Shown: positions 42,841-53,900, counted from the first letter of the stretch. The stretch is 64,000 bases of DNA from CAZHAX01 sp964530325 (GCA_964530325.1 CAZHAX010000009.1:1-64000), one strand, 5' to 3'. The notes: a model not told the origin generated them from the letters alone. A program made the numbers and translations.

Positions 42841-44583
42841 CTACTGCACCTTGAAGACGAGATAGCCCCGCGGCCCGATGCCCGTCTCGAAGACCATCTT
42901 GTCGCCCTCGCGGTGGCCCTCGATGATGCGCACGGATTGGAGCTCCTTCAGCCGCGCTCGCTTCCTGTCCACGATCAGCCTCACGGACACTGCATGATCT
43001 CTGAAGGAAGCCACTATGAACGTGTCGTTGTCGTAGGCGAACAGGGCCACCTGGCTGGGGCCGTCGACGCAGACGGGCAGGCACCTCCCCAGCAGCCTCC
43101 TGATCGCGGTCAGGGCCTGCTGGGGATAGGCATAGAGGTCGGCCACGTTGTCGGGGATCGTCAGTACGTAGAGCTTCCCCTCGCCGTGGCCGACACTGAG
43201 CAGGATCGGATAGCCTCCGCCGTACCCGGGGTCAATGGCGGTGATCAGCTCCCAGGCATCGTTAGTCGGATAGCGGATCTGGGGAATCAGGATGTCGTAC
43301 TCGGAGGGGTAGACGTCCTGCCAGTCGCTGAATCTGCGGGCCAGCGCCTTCTTGGGCGTGTGCTCGAGTTCCGCCAGCCGTTCCAGGCCTTTCCCCTGCA
43401 GAGCACGCACCAGGCCTGAGGTCATCATCACATCCCTGCCCCGCAGAAGCTGCCGCTCGATCTTGCTGATGATGTCCGCATCGAAGCTCGCCTGCTCCGT
43501 GAGGAATACCACCTCCTCGCCCTCGGGGAACTCGGGGGTGATCTCGATCGGCACTCCCAGCATGCCGATGTAGTTCGGCAGGAAGTCCTCGCCGTAGGAG
43601 TGATACGGCTTGTAGCTCTTGACCGCCAGTGGACCCCCCAGCTCCCCCAGGAAACCATCAACCCGCTCCAGCTCGTAGCCCGCAACCCGGGCCAGGATCG
43701 ACGTAGGCCGAGCTGTGCCGTCCGGCTCCACCACTTCCTCAAGCAAGTGACCATAGCTGAAGAGCATGATCTCACACGCCTTGGCCAACAGGGTCAGCCG
43801 CAGCTGCTCCGCGTAGCGATCCAGGGAGCGGCGGCGGAAGGGATCGACCCACCCGCCCCCGTTCCGCCCCGGCGCCACGTTCTCGAAGTAGCGCATGATG
43901 GCATAGCTCTGGTAGGGCTGCAGGTGTTGATGGGTGTAGACGGGGTCGCGCGTCTCCGTCCCGGTGTAGATCAGGTCGAAGAGGCCAGGCTCGACCTCCA
44001 GGTCGTAGCCACAGTACTGGAAGTGGTCGTACCAGTTGGGATACTTGATGATCAGCCTGATACTGGGGTTGACCTGCCTGGCCGGCTTCACGACCAGGTC
44101 CTGCGCCGCGCCTCGCATCTGCTCCAGCCTGAACTCCGACCAGCTCCTCTCGCCCTTCGCCTTCACGCACGAGGCGCACCGGCAGCTGGTGAAGAAGAAG
44201 TCGTCCAGGATTACCTCGTCGAACAGCCCGGCCGCGTACTCAGCCATCTGCCGCACTCTGTCGCGGCTGGCCGGTTGCGAGTAGCAGTACGACTTGAAGC
44301 AGTCCGGCTCGGACACCACGTGCGCCAGCCCGCCGGAAACGCGCACCCCCTGGGCCTCGAAGAACTCCTTGCCCTTCGCCACCGCCTCCCTCTCCGCTGT
44401 GACTTGATCGCGATGCACTTCGAGGTACACCTTGTCGATGTGTACGAAGCGGCTGAGCACGGCGTACGTCTCCTCCAGCCAGCGCTTGTCCTCCATCCTC
44501 TGGGTCTCGTAGACCCGCACGTAGACGGCGGCCTTGAAGTTCTTGTACGGCCGCACGGCCGCGGACTGCTTGGCTTTCATCAT
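42841..44583 (-). CDS. Putative TIM-barrel glycosidase-like protein, family unknown
   Basis: A 580-residue cytoplasmic protein I cannot assign to a named family. The N-terminal 300 residues look like a beta/alpha barrel: VYVRVYETQ, KVYLEVHRD, VILDDFFFTSCRCASC (residues about 124-139, two acidic residues then a Cys cluster), RLIIKYPNWYDHF, DLIYTGTETRD. A middle domain with PLAVKSYKPYHS and ELEHTPKKAL resembles the glutamine-amidotransferase-like trimerisation part of GH42-type enzymes, and the end is a small beta domain. Overlap of these features with hypothetical glycosidases is inference. It lies between an SDR gene and nadE. Confidence 0.6.
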   Translation of the reverse strand: MMKAKQSAAVRPYKNFKAAVYVRVYETQRMEDKRWLEETYAVLSRFVHIDKVYLEVHRDQVTAEREAVAKGKEFFEAQGVRVSGGLAHVVSEPDCFKSYCYSQPASRDRVRQMAEYAAGLFDEVILDDFFFTSCRCASCVKAKGERSWSEFRLEQMRGAAQDLVVKPARQVNPSIRLIIKYPNWYDHFQYCGYDLEVEPGLFDLIYTGTETRDPVYTHQHLQPYQSYAIMRYFENVAPGRNGGGWVDPFRRRSLDRYAEQLRLTLLAKACEIMLFSYGHLLEEVVEPDGTARPTSILARVAGYELERVDGFLGELGGPLAVKSYKPYHSYGEDFLPNYIGMLGVPIEITPEFPEGEEVVFLTEQASFDADIISKIERQLLRGRDVMMTSGLVRALQGKGLERLAELEHTPKKALARRFSDWQDVYPSEYDILIPQIRYPTNDAWELITAIDPGYGGGYPILLSVGHGEGKLYVLTIPDNVADLYAYPQQALTAIRRLLGRCLPVCVDGPSQVALFAYDNDTFIVASFRDHAVSVRLIVDRKRARLKELQSVRIIEGHREGDKMVFETGIGPRGYLVFKVQ

Positions 44584-44631
44584 ATGTCTCCAGGGTTCGT
44601 TGGGCGGAGTGCAGGACCAGCCTGGGTGCCC

Positions 44632-45618
44632 CTACGGCCAGGCCGACTCATAGGCTGAGATGATCCGGTCCATGAGCTGGCTGCGCTCCTCGTCTGCCGC
44701 TTGGCGGGCCGGGTCCGCGTCATACCAGGCCATTATCTCCTCGGCGCCGCGGGCGAAGGGAATCGTAGCCTGGTACTCCGGCACCAGCCGCTTGATCTTG
44801 CTGTTGTCGAAGACCATGCTGTGCATCTTGTCCCCCAGCAGGCCGGCCCCCCACTCCGCATCGTAGGCGGCTATCAGTTCGGACGGTACGTGCACGATGC
44901 GGGCGCTTGCTCCGGCGGCCCGGGCCACAATCCTGAATATCTGGTTCCAGGTAAGCAGCTCGTCCGACGTGATGTGGACCGCCTCGCCTATGGCATGCAC
45001 GTTGCCCAGCAGGCCAACCAGACCCACAGCGAAGTCACGGTGGTGGGTGAGCACCCAGAGCGAGGTCCCGTCCCCGTGCACGATCACCTTCTTCCCTTTG
45101 CGCATACGGTCGACAACCGTGTACTGGTCCTCCATGGGCAGGAGCGTGCAGTCGTAGGTATGGGACGGCCGCACGATCGTGGCCGGGAACTGCTCCTCCC
45201 GATAGGCCCGCACGAGCAGATCCTCGCAGGCTGCCTTGTCCCTCGAGTACTGCCAGTAGGGATTGCAGAGCGGGGTCGACTCGACCACTGGCATCCCCGC
45301 CGGCGGCGTCTGGTATGCCGACGCCGAGCTGATGAACATGTACTGCTGCACCCGACCGCGGAAGCGCTCGAGGTCCGCCTGCACGTGCTCCGGCGTGAAG
45401 GCAATCCAGTCAACGACGACGTCGAACTGCTCACCGCCCAGCGCCTTGTCGACCGACGCCGGGTCGCGGATGTCGCCGTGCAGAACGCGAGCCCCCTTCG
45501 GCGCGGGCCGCGCCGATCGACCCCGGTTCAGCAGAGTGAGCTCGTAGCCCCGCTCCACAGCCAGAGGCGAGCAAGCCGAGCTGATGATACCAGTCCCACC
45601 GATGAATAGCACCTTCAT
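44632..45618 (-). CDS. NAD-dependent epimerase/SDR-family protein
   Basis: Start at 45618 follows AGGAGG; 328 residues. The dinucleotide-binding motif is MKVLFIGGTGIIS. A catalytic Ser region reads FISSASAYQ, and the YxxxK position reads YSRDK. This is the extended SDR subgroup that acts on nucleotide sugars or related NAD(P)-dependent substrates. The exact reaction is unknown. Its neighbours are two glycosidase-like proteins, so it may handle a sugar product. Confidence 0.85.
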   Translation of the reverse strand: MKVLFIGGTGIISSACSPLAVERGYELTLLNRGRSARPAPKGARVLHGDIRDPASVDKALGGEQFDVVVDWIAFTPEHVQADLERFRGRVQQYMFISSASAYQTPPAGMPVVESTPLCNPYWQYSRDKAACEDLLVRAYREEQFPATIVRPSHTYDCTLLPMEDQYTVVDRMRKGKKVIVHGDGTSLWVLTHHRDFAVGLVGLLGNVHAIGEAVHITSDELLTWNQIFRIVARAAGASARIVHVPSELIAAYDAEWGAGLLGDKMHSMVFDNSKIKRLVPEYQATIPFARGAEEIMAWYDADPARQAADEERSQLMDRIISAYESAWP

Positions 45619-45691
45619 GTCCGTCCTCCTACTCAACCCTCGATAGGCTGCCTTCGCAGCCCCTTCCCTGGAACTAGAGAGCGCCTTCCCA

Positions 45692-48211
45692 TTATCGGTT
45701 ATCCCGCTGCAGGACAATGCCGTCCATCGGCTGCAGGGTCACCGACCGGACCGAGGAGCCATCGTTGTAGCGTGCCGACGAGCGAACGTGCAGCGCGTCC
45801 GCCGCGCACGGCCCGCCGCTGCACGTCAGCCGGACGTAGGACGAGTCACCGGATGCCAGCCAGACGCCCTCCGCAACCAGATGCCACCCATCCTCGGCCG
45901 TGCGTTGGTCGAGCACCATGGCCGCAGCGACCTGTTCTCCAGCCACGACCTCGAACAGGGCCGCATCGTTCCAGCCGTTCGTCGCCGGGCAGCTGGGCCA
46001 CCAGGCGGTGATGGTGTACTGATCGTCGAGTGGTACGTCCAGCCACCAACGAGCCTCTCCGGTCCCCTCGTGCAGGCCGTCGCCCCAGTCGTGGTAGTAG
46101 GGTGGCTCGGCGGTCCACAGCCCGGTGTCATAGGATGCCGGCGACCAGGATCCGCCGCAGGAGAAGGCAGCGTCGGCATCGTCGACGATGTACTCGACCA
46201 TCGCCGCCTGCTCCCCCTCAAGTCGCCGAAACCCCGGTCCGACGTCGATCACCTGCTGCAGCCTGGTCGCGTTGAGCAGGACCAGGCCGTTCTCGTACTC
46301 CCGCCGCAAGACGTCCGTGCCGGCCGGATGAGCACGCAAGCCGACCTCGTCCAGCCAGACGGTCCCCTCGCAGTCACCGACTTCGAAGATGATAGCCGCG
46401 TCATCGAGCGTCCGGTCGGCCACAAAGGAGATGCCGTACTCATACCAGTCGTCGTGCAGCGCCGTCTGCCTCCACAGGCCGAAGCCCTGCCAGTTTGCGT
46501 CGACCGCGTTCAGCACGAGCCGACGGACACGGTCCGACTTCGCCCAGAAGCTGAGAGTGTATCTGGTCCCCTCCTCGAGCGATACTCCAGGCTGGCGGGC
46601 GGCAACCGACCATGATATCCCCTCTGCCGCCTGGTCCACATCGATCCGGAGCGAGGCACTGCCCGCGATAGCATCGAGGTCAGAACTCATCGACGCCTCG
46701 GCCCCCAGGTAGTCAGCCACCGCCAGCCCCCAATTGCCGCCGAAACCCGCCTCGAAGCCGCCGTTGCGCAGCAGCTGAGGGCTGCTCTCCAGCGGCTCGC
46801 CGACGTACCGCGCCGGCCCAAGCGGCTCACCCAGGTCGAAGTCGAGCTCGTCGTACCACCACCAGCTGTTGCCGTGCCAGGTATCGCCGTACTCGTGGGC
46901 GAAGTAGCCGTCGTGCATCAGTGTGAAGGCCAGGCCAAAGCGCATGTATGGATAGTAGTGCTGAGCGAAGCTGAGCACGCCTTCCGGCACAGCCTCCCAG
47001 GGCAGGTAGCTGTAGCCGTAGGCGATCTCGTGCGGCACCGCTGATTCGACGGAGACGATGCGCGGCTCTCGGGCGAGCTCGTTCCACATGCGGTATTCCT
47101 GCCACAGATCGGTGAACTGCTGGGGCGACCCTCCCCAGGAACCTCGCCCTTCGATAACGTCCACGGTTCCGAAGCCGAAGCCCTTGCCGTTGAAGATCTC
47201 GGCAATCAGCGGCTCGTGCAGATCGACGGCGTGCCCAGTGTAGAGCGCGTTCGGCATCAGCTCGTGCAGCGTCTCCAGCTCGTGCAGAACTCCCGCCTTC
47301 CAGGCCGCGTCCAACTCCTCCGGATCGTCCTGAGCTCCGTCCTCGTCCGCATCGACCCGGAACGGGTTGCCGTAGATGTCGCTCTGCAGCCAGGATTGCG
47401 AGAGAAAGACGTTGTCGACGAACAGGCCATCGTAGATCAGGTTGTCGCCTACCATCATCCGGTAGGCCATCTCGGCGATCCGCTCAGCCACCTCCGGCCT
47501 GGTCAGATTGAGACGGTACCCATCCGGCCAGATCTCCACCCGCTGTCCGTGGATGTCGGTGAGATAGTCTGCCATCGGCAGGTCGCAGTAATCGTTGCAC
47601 TCGACGGCATTGAAGGACGCGAGGACGAGAATCGCAGGATTGAGCTCGCGCCAGCGCTCGATCGCCTCGGGCGGCGCCTCGCCCAGCACGATCAGATCGT
47701 AGCGGGCGAAGGAGTCGATCGTCTCCTGGTCGGCCCATTCGTTGACGTAGATCCCCCAGAGGCTGCTCGTCCGTGGATGGCCCGGTGCCCCCTCCGGCAG
47801 CGAGCGGTAGATCAGGTCGAGAGACTGCTCGGGATCGGCGTCGCAGCGAACCGTGACCTCGTTGAGCACGGCCGGGCTGGGATCGAGCCCGGCGATCGTG
47901 GTGCTGTGCCAGGTCGTATTGCCGCTGCTGTCGAAGGGGGTCATCGAGCCGAAGCCCAACTCTCCATTGACCGCGTATCTGCAGGATGAGGGCGCGTTTG
48001 TCTGGACAGACAGCTCGAGTTCCGCACTTCCGGGCGAGAGGAGCGTGCTCGGCGGGGCGGGGCTGGAGATGGAGAAGGGGGCAGCGCTCGCTGGGGTCTC
48101 CCGTCCGAAATCGCCGCTGTCGGGCGTGCTGCTCTCTCTACCGCGGCAGGCTGTGGATAGCAGAGCTACGACCAAGACGGCGAGCAACTGGCCGATGCGC
48201 CTCAACAACAC
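45692..48211 (-). CDS. Lipoprotein with putative glycosidase barrel and carbohydrate-binding domains
   Basis: An 839-residue lipoprotein (signal with STAC at residues 19-22; start GTG at 48211). After a short Ig-like region it has a barrel of about 330 residues (SLWGIYVNEWADQETIDSFARYDLIVLGE, ILVLASFNAVECND, NLIYDGLFVDNVFLSQSW), resembling the hypothetical glycosidase family 15 (GHL15). A CBM4/9-like jelly roll follows (LLRNGGFEAGFGGNWGLAVADY), then a golvesin-type domain (SWSPASYDTGLWTAEPPYYHDW). It likely acts on surface or external polysaccharide. No activity is proven. Confidence 0.75.
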   Translation of the reverse strand: MLLRRIGQLLAVLVVALLSTACRGRESSTPDSGDFGRETPASAAPFSISSPAPPSTLLSPGSAELELSVQTNAPSSCRYAVNGELGFGSMTPFDSSGNTTWHSTTIAGLDPSPAVLNEVTVRCDADPEQSLDLIYRSLPEGAPGHPRTSSLWGIYVNEWADQETIDSFARYDLIVLGEAPPEAIERWRELNPAILVLASFNAVECNDYCDLPMADYLTDIHGQRVEIWPDGYRLNLTRPEVAERIAEMAYRMMVGDNLIYDGLFVDNVFLSQSWLQSDIYGNPFRVDADEDGAQDDPEELDAAWKAGVLHELETLHELMPNALYTGHAVDLHEPLIAEIFNGKGFGFGTVDVIEGRGSWGGSPQQFTDLWQEYRMWNELAREPRIVSVESAVPHEIAYGYSYLPWEAVPEGVLSFAQHYYPYMRFGLAFTLMHDGYFAHEYGDTWHGNSWWWYDELDFDLGEPLGPARYVGEPLESSPQLLRNGGFEAGFGGNWGLAVADYLGAEASMSSDLDAIAGSASLRIDVDQAAEGISWSVAARQPGVSLEEGTRYTLSFWAKSDRVRRLVLNAVDANWQGFGLWRQTALHDDWYEYGISFVADRTLDDAAIIFEVGDCEGTVWLDEVGLRAHPAGTDVLRREYENGLVLLNATRLQQVIDVGPGFRRLEGEQAAMVEYIVDDADAAFSCGGSWSPASYDTGLWTAEPPYYHDWGDGLHEGTGEARWWLDVPLDDQYTITAWWPSCPATNGWNDAALFEVVAGEQVAAAMVLDQRTAEDGWHLVAEGVWLASGDSSYVRLTCSGGPCAADALHVRSSARYNDGSSVRSVTLQPMDGIVLQRDNR

Positions 48212-48248
48212 CCCCCTTTGGCCTCTTGATGAAGGAGAGGAGCCTCAA

Positions 48249-48749
48249 CTACGGTTCACCGCGGCCGAACCGGCCGTCCGACCGCTTTCCCACAGCCCGG
48301 TCGCTCAGGCCAGCCAACCAGCCGATGCGATCGGCCTGCTGCTGGTCGAACTCCGGTACATAGGGTTTGATATCCAGCAGCGGCGTTCCGTCCAGCACGT
48401 CCAGGTTGTCAACGATGACGTGGTTCTCCTCCACGCTGACCAGCTTGACGACAGAGAAACCGATCGGATTGGGTCGGGCCGGCGCCCGCGTGGCGAAGAC
48501 GCCGCGCAGGCGGACGTCGAGAAAAGGCACTATGACGAGCTCAGCCCTCCCCGCCCGGTGAAAGTGGTAGAGCAGGATGATGTGTGAGAAGCCGTCCAGA
48601 TCTCGCAGACCCTCAGCATACCGTGGCAGAACCTCCACGTCGCCGCGCCCGCCGGCTGCGCCGGTGGGCTGTATGGGCATGCCCGAGACGCTCCTGAAGG
48701 GCGAGTGGATGACCCCGATCGGCTCGTAGGTAATCTGGGTGCCTCTCAT
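48249..48749 (-). CDS. trmO: tRNA (N6-threonylcarbamoyladenosine-37) methyltransferase TrmO
   Basis: A 166-residue TsaA/TrmO-type protein: YEPIGVIHSPFRS at the start, EVLPRYAEGLRDLDGFSHIILLYHFHRA in the middle and GVFATRAPARPNPIGFSVVKLVSVE, the SAM-binding beta-barrel signature. It methylates t6A37 of tRNA. First gene of a run that continues with the glycosidase-like lipoprotein 37 bases on. Confidence 0.9.
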   Translation of the reverse strand: MRGTQITYEPIGVIHSPFRSVSGMPIQPTGAAGGRGDVEVLPRYAEGLRDLDGFSHIILLYHFHRAGRAELVIVPFLDVRLRGVFATRAPARPNPIGFSVVKLVSVEENHVIVDNLDVLDGTPLLDIKPYVPEFDQQQADRIGWLAGLSDRAVGKRSDGRFGRGEP

Positions 48750-49144
48750 TCCCTCACGTCCTCCCGCCCGAGTCAGGCCGACCCGTCGGCGGCCCTGTGG
48801 GTCGATCCGGCCCTGTCAGCGACGCGCGTAGCCATCAACCGTATCGGCTCTCTGCCCGTAGCTCTCTTGCTCAAGGACAGGCTCGTATCGATCTGACAGC
48901 GGTTCCACAATTGGCGCCGCGCTCTAGCATGTGCCGCAGGGGAACGGCTGTAAGCGCCAACAGAAGCACAGCAACCGAAAAGAGCCGTGCCGGAGCAGCG
49001 CTAGCCCCAGCGAAAGCAGACAGGCTGCGCCGGTACCATCCTGTAGAGCCTGGCGGCCCATGCCCCAGACTCGGCTTCGGTCGACCGCCGCCCTCCCCGA
49101 TACGCCGAGGGCCGTGTCCCCCCCGCAGCGCCGCTCGGCGCCAG
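48750..49144. other. 395-bp gap without a supported gene
   Basis: No RNA gene, good promoter or intact reading frame is visible. One minus-strand frame (about 48871-49020) has a hydrophobic stretch (ARLFSVAVLLLALTAVPL) that could be a decayed membrane protein, but it lacks a start signal and I do not call it. Confidence 0.4.
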
Positions 49145-50002
49145 CTAGTTCGCCTCCCCAGAGCCCGACCGCCGCCAGGGCAGAGCCGGAAGACGCCATC
49201 CTCCTTCGCCGCCCACGCGGATATCCCGCCTCTGGAAGAGCCACCAGCCAAGCAGAACGAACACCAGAGTAGCCCCCAGCAGGCCGGCCATCCACTCCCA
49301 GTTCAGGCCACCGAAGGCTTCCTGAGCCTGGTAGTAGGTAAGCGGGGACAGCTTGGCGACAGGCTCCAGATCCTCGTTGATGTTGGCGAACCCGGTGATG
49401 AAGAAGCTGGCCACGAGCAGCAACCCAGCCGTCGTCGCCGCCAGCCGCCGAGAGGGCAGCAGCATACTCAACAAGAGCGCGAGCGCACCGAAGAGCAGAA
49501 CCTGCACCAGCATCGTCAACAGCGGGAGCGCAAGCTGCCCCCGCCCGACGTCCATCGTGGACCAGCTCATCGGTACGGCCAGGCCCGCCCAGGTCAGCAC
49601 CGTTATGCCCACGCTGGCGGCCACGAAAGCGAGCAGACGGCCAAGGAACAGGCCGGTGCGGCTCACCGGTTGGGCCATGATGAGATCCAGCCTGCCGCTC
49701 TCCTCGTCGCTGACCAGGAGACCGCTGCCTATCAGCACGGCGAATATGCCCAGAATGAGCGGCATGTAGGAGAAGAACTCCACTCCCAGGAAACCCTCTG
49801 GCGTTCCGAAAGCGGTGAAATCGCCGAAGAAGGCGGCGAACTCCTCCGGAAAGACCTCAAGGTAGTCCTCGAGCGCTCCGATGTTGCTGGCAATCGAATC
49901 GTACATCGAGACCAGCAGCAGACCAAGCAGGGCCAGTCCGATGCCCCAGCCGAGCACCTGACCTCGCAGCCGCCGCAATGAGTAGCGGAATACCGTGATC
50001 AT
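49145..50002 (-). CDS. ABC-2 type transporter permease
   Basis: About 285 residues from the ATG at 50002, one base after the ATPase stop (TAGCATG), so coupled. Six membrane helices in the ABC-2 pattern: RGQVLGWGIGLALLGLLLVSMYD, an extracellular loop, FSYMPLILGIFAVLIGSGLLVSDEESGRLDLIMAQPVSR (the conserved loop after helix 2) and four more. Probably exports a lipid, drug or peptide. Substrate unknown. Confidence 0.9.
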   Translation of the reverse strand: MITVFRYSLRRLRGQVLGWGIGLALLGLLLVSMYDSIASNIGALEDYLEVFPEEFAAFFGDFTAFGTPEGFLGVEFFSYMPLILGIFAVLIGSGLLVSDEESGRLDLIMAQPVSRTGLFLGRLLAFVAASVGITVLTWAGLAVPMSWSTMDVGRGQLALPLLTMLVQVLLFGALALLLSMLLPSRRLAATTAGLLLVASFFITGFANINEDLEPVAKLSPLTYYQAQEAFGGLNWEWMAGLLGATLVFVLLGWWLFQRRDIRVGGEGGWRLPALPWRRSGSGEAN

Positions 50003-50003
50003 G

Positions 50004-50915
50004 CTACCCCTCCTCCTCATCGTCCTCGTAGTAGGAAAGGAAGACCTCCTCCAGCGAGGGCCGCTCCGTCTCGAAATCACTTACCGGCAGCGCGGCCAGA
50101 GCCTTGATCAGCCCATCCATCTCACCCTCGACCTGCAGTAGAGCGCTGGTCCCTTCATCCTCGGAGAGCACGGTCACCCCCTGGACTTCAGCCAGCCGGC
50201 CGGCGTCAACCGGCTCCCTGAAGCTGACCTTAGCCCGGCGCATCGCCCGCCTGATGAGCGATGAGGGATCGGCGATCTCTACCACCACGCCTTTGCGGAT
50301 GATGGCCACCCGATCCGCCACCGCCTCCACCTCGCTCATTATGTGCGAGGAGAAGAAGACCGAGGCTCCGCCGCTCCGCGCCTCCAGGATCAGGCGGAGC
50401 ACCTCCCGCTGCATCAGGGGGTCCAATCCCAGCGTCGGCTCGTCCAGCAGCAGCAACTCGGGCCTGTGCATCAGCGCCTGCACCACGCCCACCTTCTGCT
50501 TGTTGCCGTGGGAGAGGTTCTTGATCGCCGGCGCGAGATCCAGGTCCAGGCGGTCGGCAAGCTCGCGCACATGGCTCCAGTCAGCGCTATCTCGCCGCAG
50601 ACCGTTGACGTAGCGCAGCACCCCTTCCACTGTCATGTTCTCGTACATCTGCAGCTCGCCCGGCACATATCCGGCGCGGGACCGCACCTCGACCGGGTCG
50701 TCTTGGGGGTCGATTCCCATCACCCGCAGCGTACCCCCGTCCGGCCGGATCAGGTCCAGCATGCAGCGAATCGTAGTCGTCTTGCCCGCTCCGTTGGGAC
50801 CGAGATAGCCGAGCACCTCTCCACGCCGCATCTCCAGGTCGATCCCCCGCAGCGCCCGCACCCTGCCATACGACTTGGTCAGCCCTTCAGCCTTGAGAGC
50901 CAGTTCCTCGGACAT
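50004..50915 (-). CDS. ABC-2 type transporter ATPase
   Basis: Start at 50915 is chosen for the GGAGG five bases upstream. Walker A GPNGAGKTTT, signature LSHGNKQKVGVVQALM (Ser-His-Gly instead of Ser-Gly-Gly, common in this exporter group), Walker B LLLLDEPTLGLDP and H-loop FFSSHIMSEVE. A C-terminal accessory domain ends in EDDEEEG. Lies 33 bases after carB and may be co-transcribed. Confidence 0.93.
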   Translation of the reverse strand: MSEELALKAEGLTKSYGRVRALRGIDLEMRRGEVLGYLGPNGAGKTTTIRCMLDLIRPDGGTLRVMGIDPQDDPVEVRSRAGYVPGELQMYENMTVEGVLRYVNGLRRDSADWSHVRELADRLDLDLAPAIKNLSHGNKQKVGVVQALMHRPELLLLDEPTLGLDPLMQREVLRLILEARSGGASVFFSSHIMSEVEAVADRVAIIRKGVVVEIADPSSLIRRAMRRAKVSFREPVDAGRLAEVQGVTVLSEDEGTSALLQVEGEMDGLIKALAALPVSDFETERPSLEEVFLSYYEDDEEEG

Positions 50916-50948
50916 GCCCACCTCCTGCTGCAACTGTCCGTCGCAGCG

Positions 50949-53900
50949 CTACTTGATTCCCTTGTGATACTCCTGTAGAGAACGTACATGCGTCTGCCGT
51001 TCCCTGCGCTCGGCTATCCCTTTCGCAGCCGCGAGCGCCGCAGCCATTGTCGTGATGTAGGGCACCTTGTACTTGATCGCCGCCTTACGCAGGTAGGAGT
51101 CGTCGTGCTGGCTCAGCTTGCCGACAGGAGTGTTGACTACGAGATGGATCTCCCTGTTCATTATGCCGTCCACGATGTTCGGCCTGCCCTCGTGCTGCTT
51201 GCGAACGTAGCTGCTGTCGATCCCATGCTTGGCCAGGAACTCCCTCGTCCCCTCCGTCGCCCTGATCTCGAAGCCCAGCGCGCTGAACTCCTGCGCCACC
51301 GCCAGGGCCAGGTCCTTCTCCCTGTCGCTCACGCTGATCAGCACCGTCCCCTCGAGCGGCAGGCTCTGCTGCGCCGCTTCCTGAGACTTGAAGTAGGCCA
51401 GGCCGAAAGTCTCATCCAGGCCCAGGACCTCGCCGGTCGAGCGCATCTCCGGGCCGAGGACCGGGTCGACCTCGGGGAACATGTTGAAGGGCAGCACCGC
51501 TTCCTTGACGCCGAAGTGGGGGATCAGCTTATCGCTGAGACCCAAATCGGAGAGCTTCTGCCCCATCATCAGCTGGGTGGCACAGCGTGCCATGGGGATA
51601 TTGCAGACCTTCGAGACGAGCGGCACGGTGCGAGAAGCCCTCGGGTTCGCTTCCAGCACGTAGACGGTGTCGTCGGCGATCGCGTACTGCATGTTCATCA
51701 GCCCCACAACGCGGAGCTCCAGGGCGATGGTGCGCGTGTAGCGGCGGATCGTCTCCAGATGGCGCTCGGGGATCGACGCCGGCGGGATGACGCAGGCCGA
51801 ATCGCCGGAGTGGATGCCCGCCTGCTCGATATGCTCCATTACCGTCGGCACGAAGCAATCCGCGCCGTCGGAAAGGGCATCCGCCTCCGCCTCGAGCGCG
51901 TTCTCCAGGAACCTGTCTATCAGAATCGGCCTGTCCGGCGTGACCTCGACCGCTGCCGCCACGTACTGCTCCAGCATCTGCTGGTCGTAGACGATCTCCA
52001 TACCCCGGCCCCCGAGCACGAACGACGGCCGCACGATGAGCGGATAGCCGATCCGCTCGGCAATTGCCAGAGCCTCCTCCAGCGTGCTCGCCATTCCCGC
52101 CTCGGGCATCGGGATCCCCAGCTTCTCCATCATCTGCCGGAACTGGTCCCGATCCTCTGCCAGCTCAATCGTATCGACCGACGTGCCCAGGATATTGACT
52201 CCGGCCTCCGCCAGCTCGCGGGCGATGTTCAGCGGGGTCTGCCCGCCGAACTGGACGACCGCGCCCTCCGGCCGTTCCTTCCCGTAGATACTGAGCACGT
52301 CCTCCACAGTTATGGGCTCGAAGTAGAGCTTGTCGGAAGTATCGTAGTCCGTGGAAACGGTCTCCGGGTTGCAGTTGACCATTATCGATTCGTAGCCCAG
52401 ATCCCGCAGCGCGAATGCAGCGTGCACGCAGCAGTAGTCGAACTCTATCCCCTGGCCGATCCGGTTCGGACCACCACCCAGGATCATCACCTTGCGCCGG
52501 TCGCTGACCGGGACGCTGTCCGGCGCGTTGTAGGTCGAGTAGTAGTAGCTTGCCTCCTCCACCCCGCTGACCGGAACGCCTTCCCAGGCCTCGACGACGC
52601 CGAGCTCCGTCCTCCGATCCCTGATCTCCTTCTGACTGGAGGCCAGGATCTTGGCCAGGTACAGGTCTGCGAACCCATCCTTCTTCGCCCGGGTCAGAAG
52701 CTCGTCCGGCAACCTCTTGCCTTTGTGCGCAAGCAGCTCCTCCTCAAGCTCGACCAGTTCCTTCATCTGCTCGATGAACCAGCGCTTGATGTGCGTGCGC
52801 CGGTGGAGCTCGTCCACCTCCGCCCCTTTGCGCAGGGCCTCGTACATGATGAACTGTCGCTCGCTGGAGGCTTCGTTGAGCATGAACAGCAGCTCCCCCA
52901 GGGAGCGCTCGTGGAAGTCCTTCGCAAAACCGAGGCCGTGCCTGCCGATCTCCAGCGAACGGATCGACTTGTGAAACGCCTCCTTGTAGGTCTTGCCGAT
53001 GCTCATCACTTCGCCCACGGCGCGCATCTGCGTTCCCAGCTTGTCCTCGGCATCTCTGAACTTCTCGAAAGCCCAGCGGGCGAACTTGACGACGACGTAT
53101 TCGCCCCAGGGGGTATACTTCTCCAGAGTACCCTCCCGCCAATAGGGGATCTCATCGAGCGTCAGGCCACCCGCCAGCTTCGAGGAGACGAGCGCGATCG
53201 GAAACCCTGTCGCCTTCGAGGCCAGTGCCGACGATCGCGACGTGCGGGGGTTGATCTCGATGACGACGACCCGCCCGGTCTGGGGATCGTGAGCGAACTG
53301 GATGTTCGTGCCGCCGATGATCTGGATCGCCTCCACGATGTCGTAGGAGTACTGCTGCAGCCGCTCCTGCAGCTCCTCGCTGATGGTGAGCATGGGTGCT
53401 GTGCAGTAGGAGTCACCCGTGTGAACTCCCATGGCGTCCACGTTCTCGATGAAGCAGACGGTGATCATCTGGTTCTTCGCATCGCGGACGACCTCCAGCT
53501 CCAGCTCTTCCCAGCCCAGCACCGATTCCTCGACCAGGATCTGCCCCACCATGCTGGCGGCGATGCCCCGGCTGGCGACGACGCGCAGCTCCTCGACGTT
53601 GTAGACATGCCCGCCTCCGGTCCCGCCCAGCGTGTAGGCCGGCCGGATGACGACCGGGTAGCCAAGCTCCTCGGCGATCTTCTCCGCTTCATCGACTGTG
53701 TATGCCGCTTCGCTGTCCGGCGTCTCTATGCCCAGAGACTGCATCGTCTGCTTGAACACGGTCCGGTCTTCGCCCCGCTCTATGGCGTCGACGTCCACGC
53801 CGATCACCTTCACACCGTACTTCTCCAGAACACCAGTCCGGGCCAGCTCGGACGAGAGGTTCAGGCCGGTCTGGCCGCCGAGGTTGGGGAGCAAGGCGTC

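Noticed and set aside
48797..49981. 394-codon plus-strand frame across the ABC-2 permease
   Set aside because: Antisense to the permease; Gln/Arg/Pro-rich with no domain.
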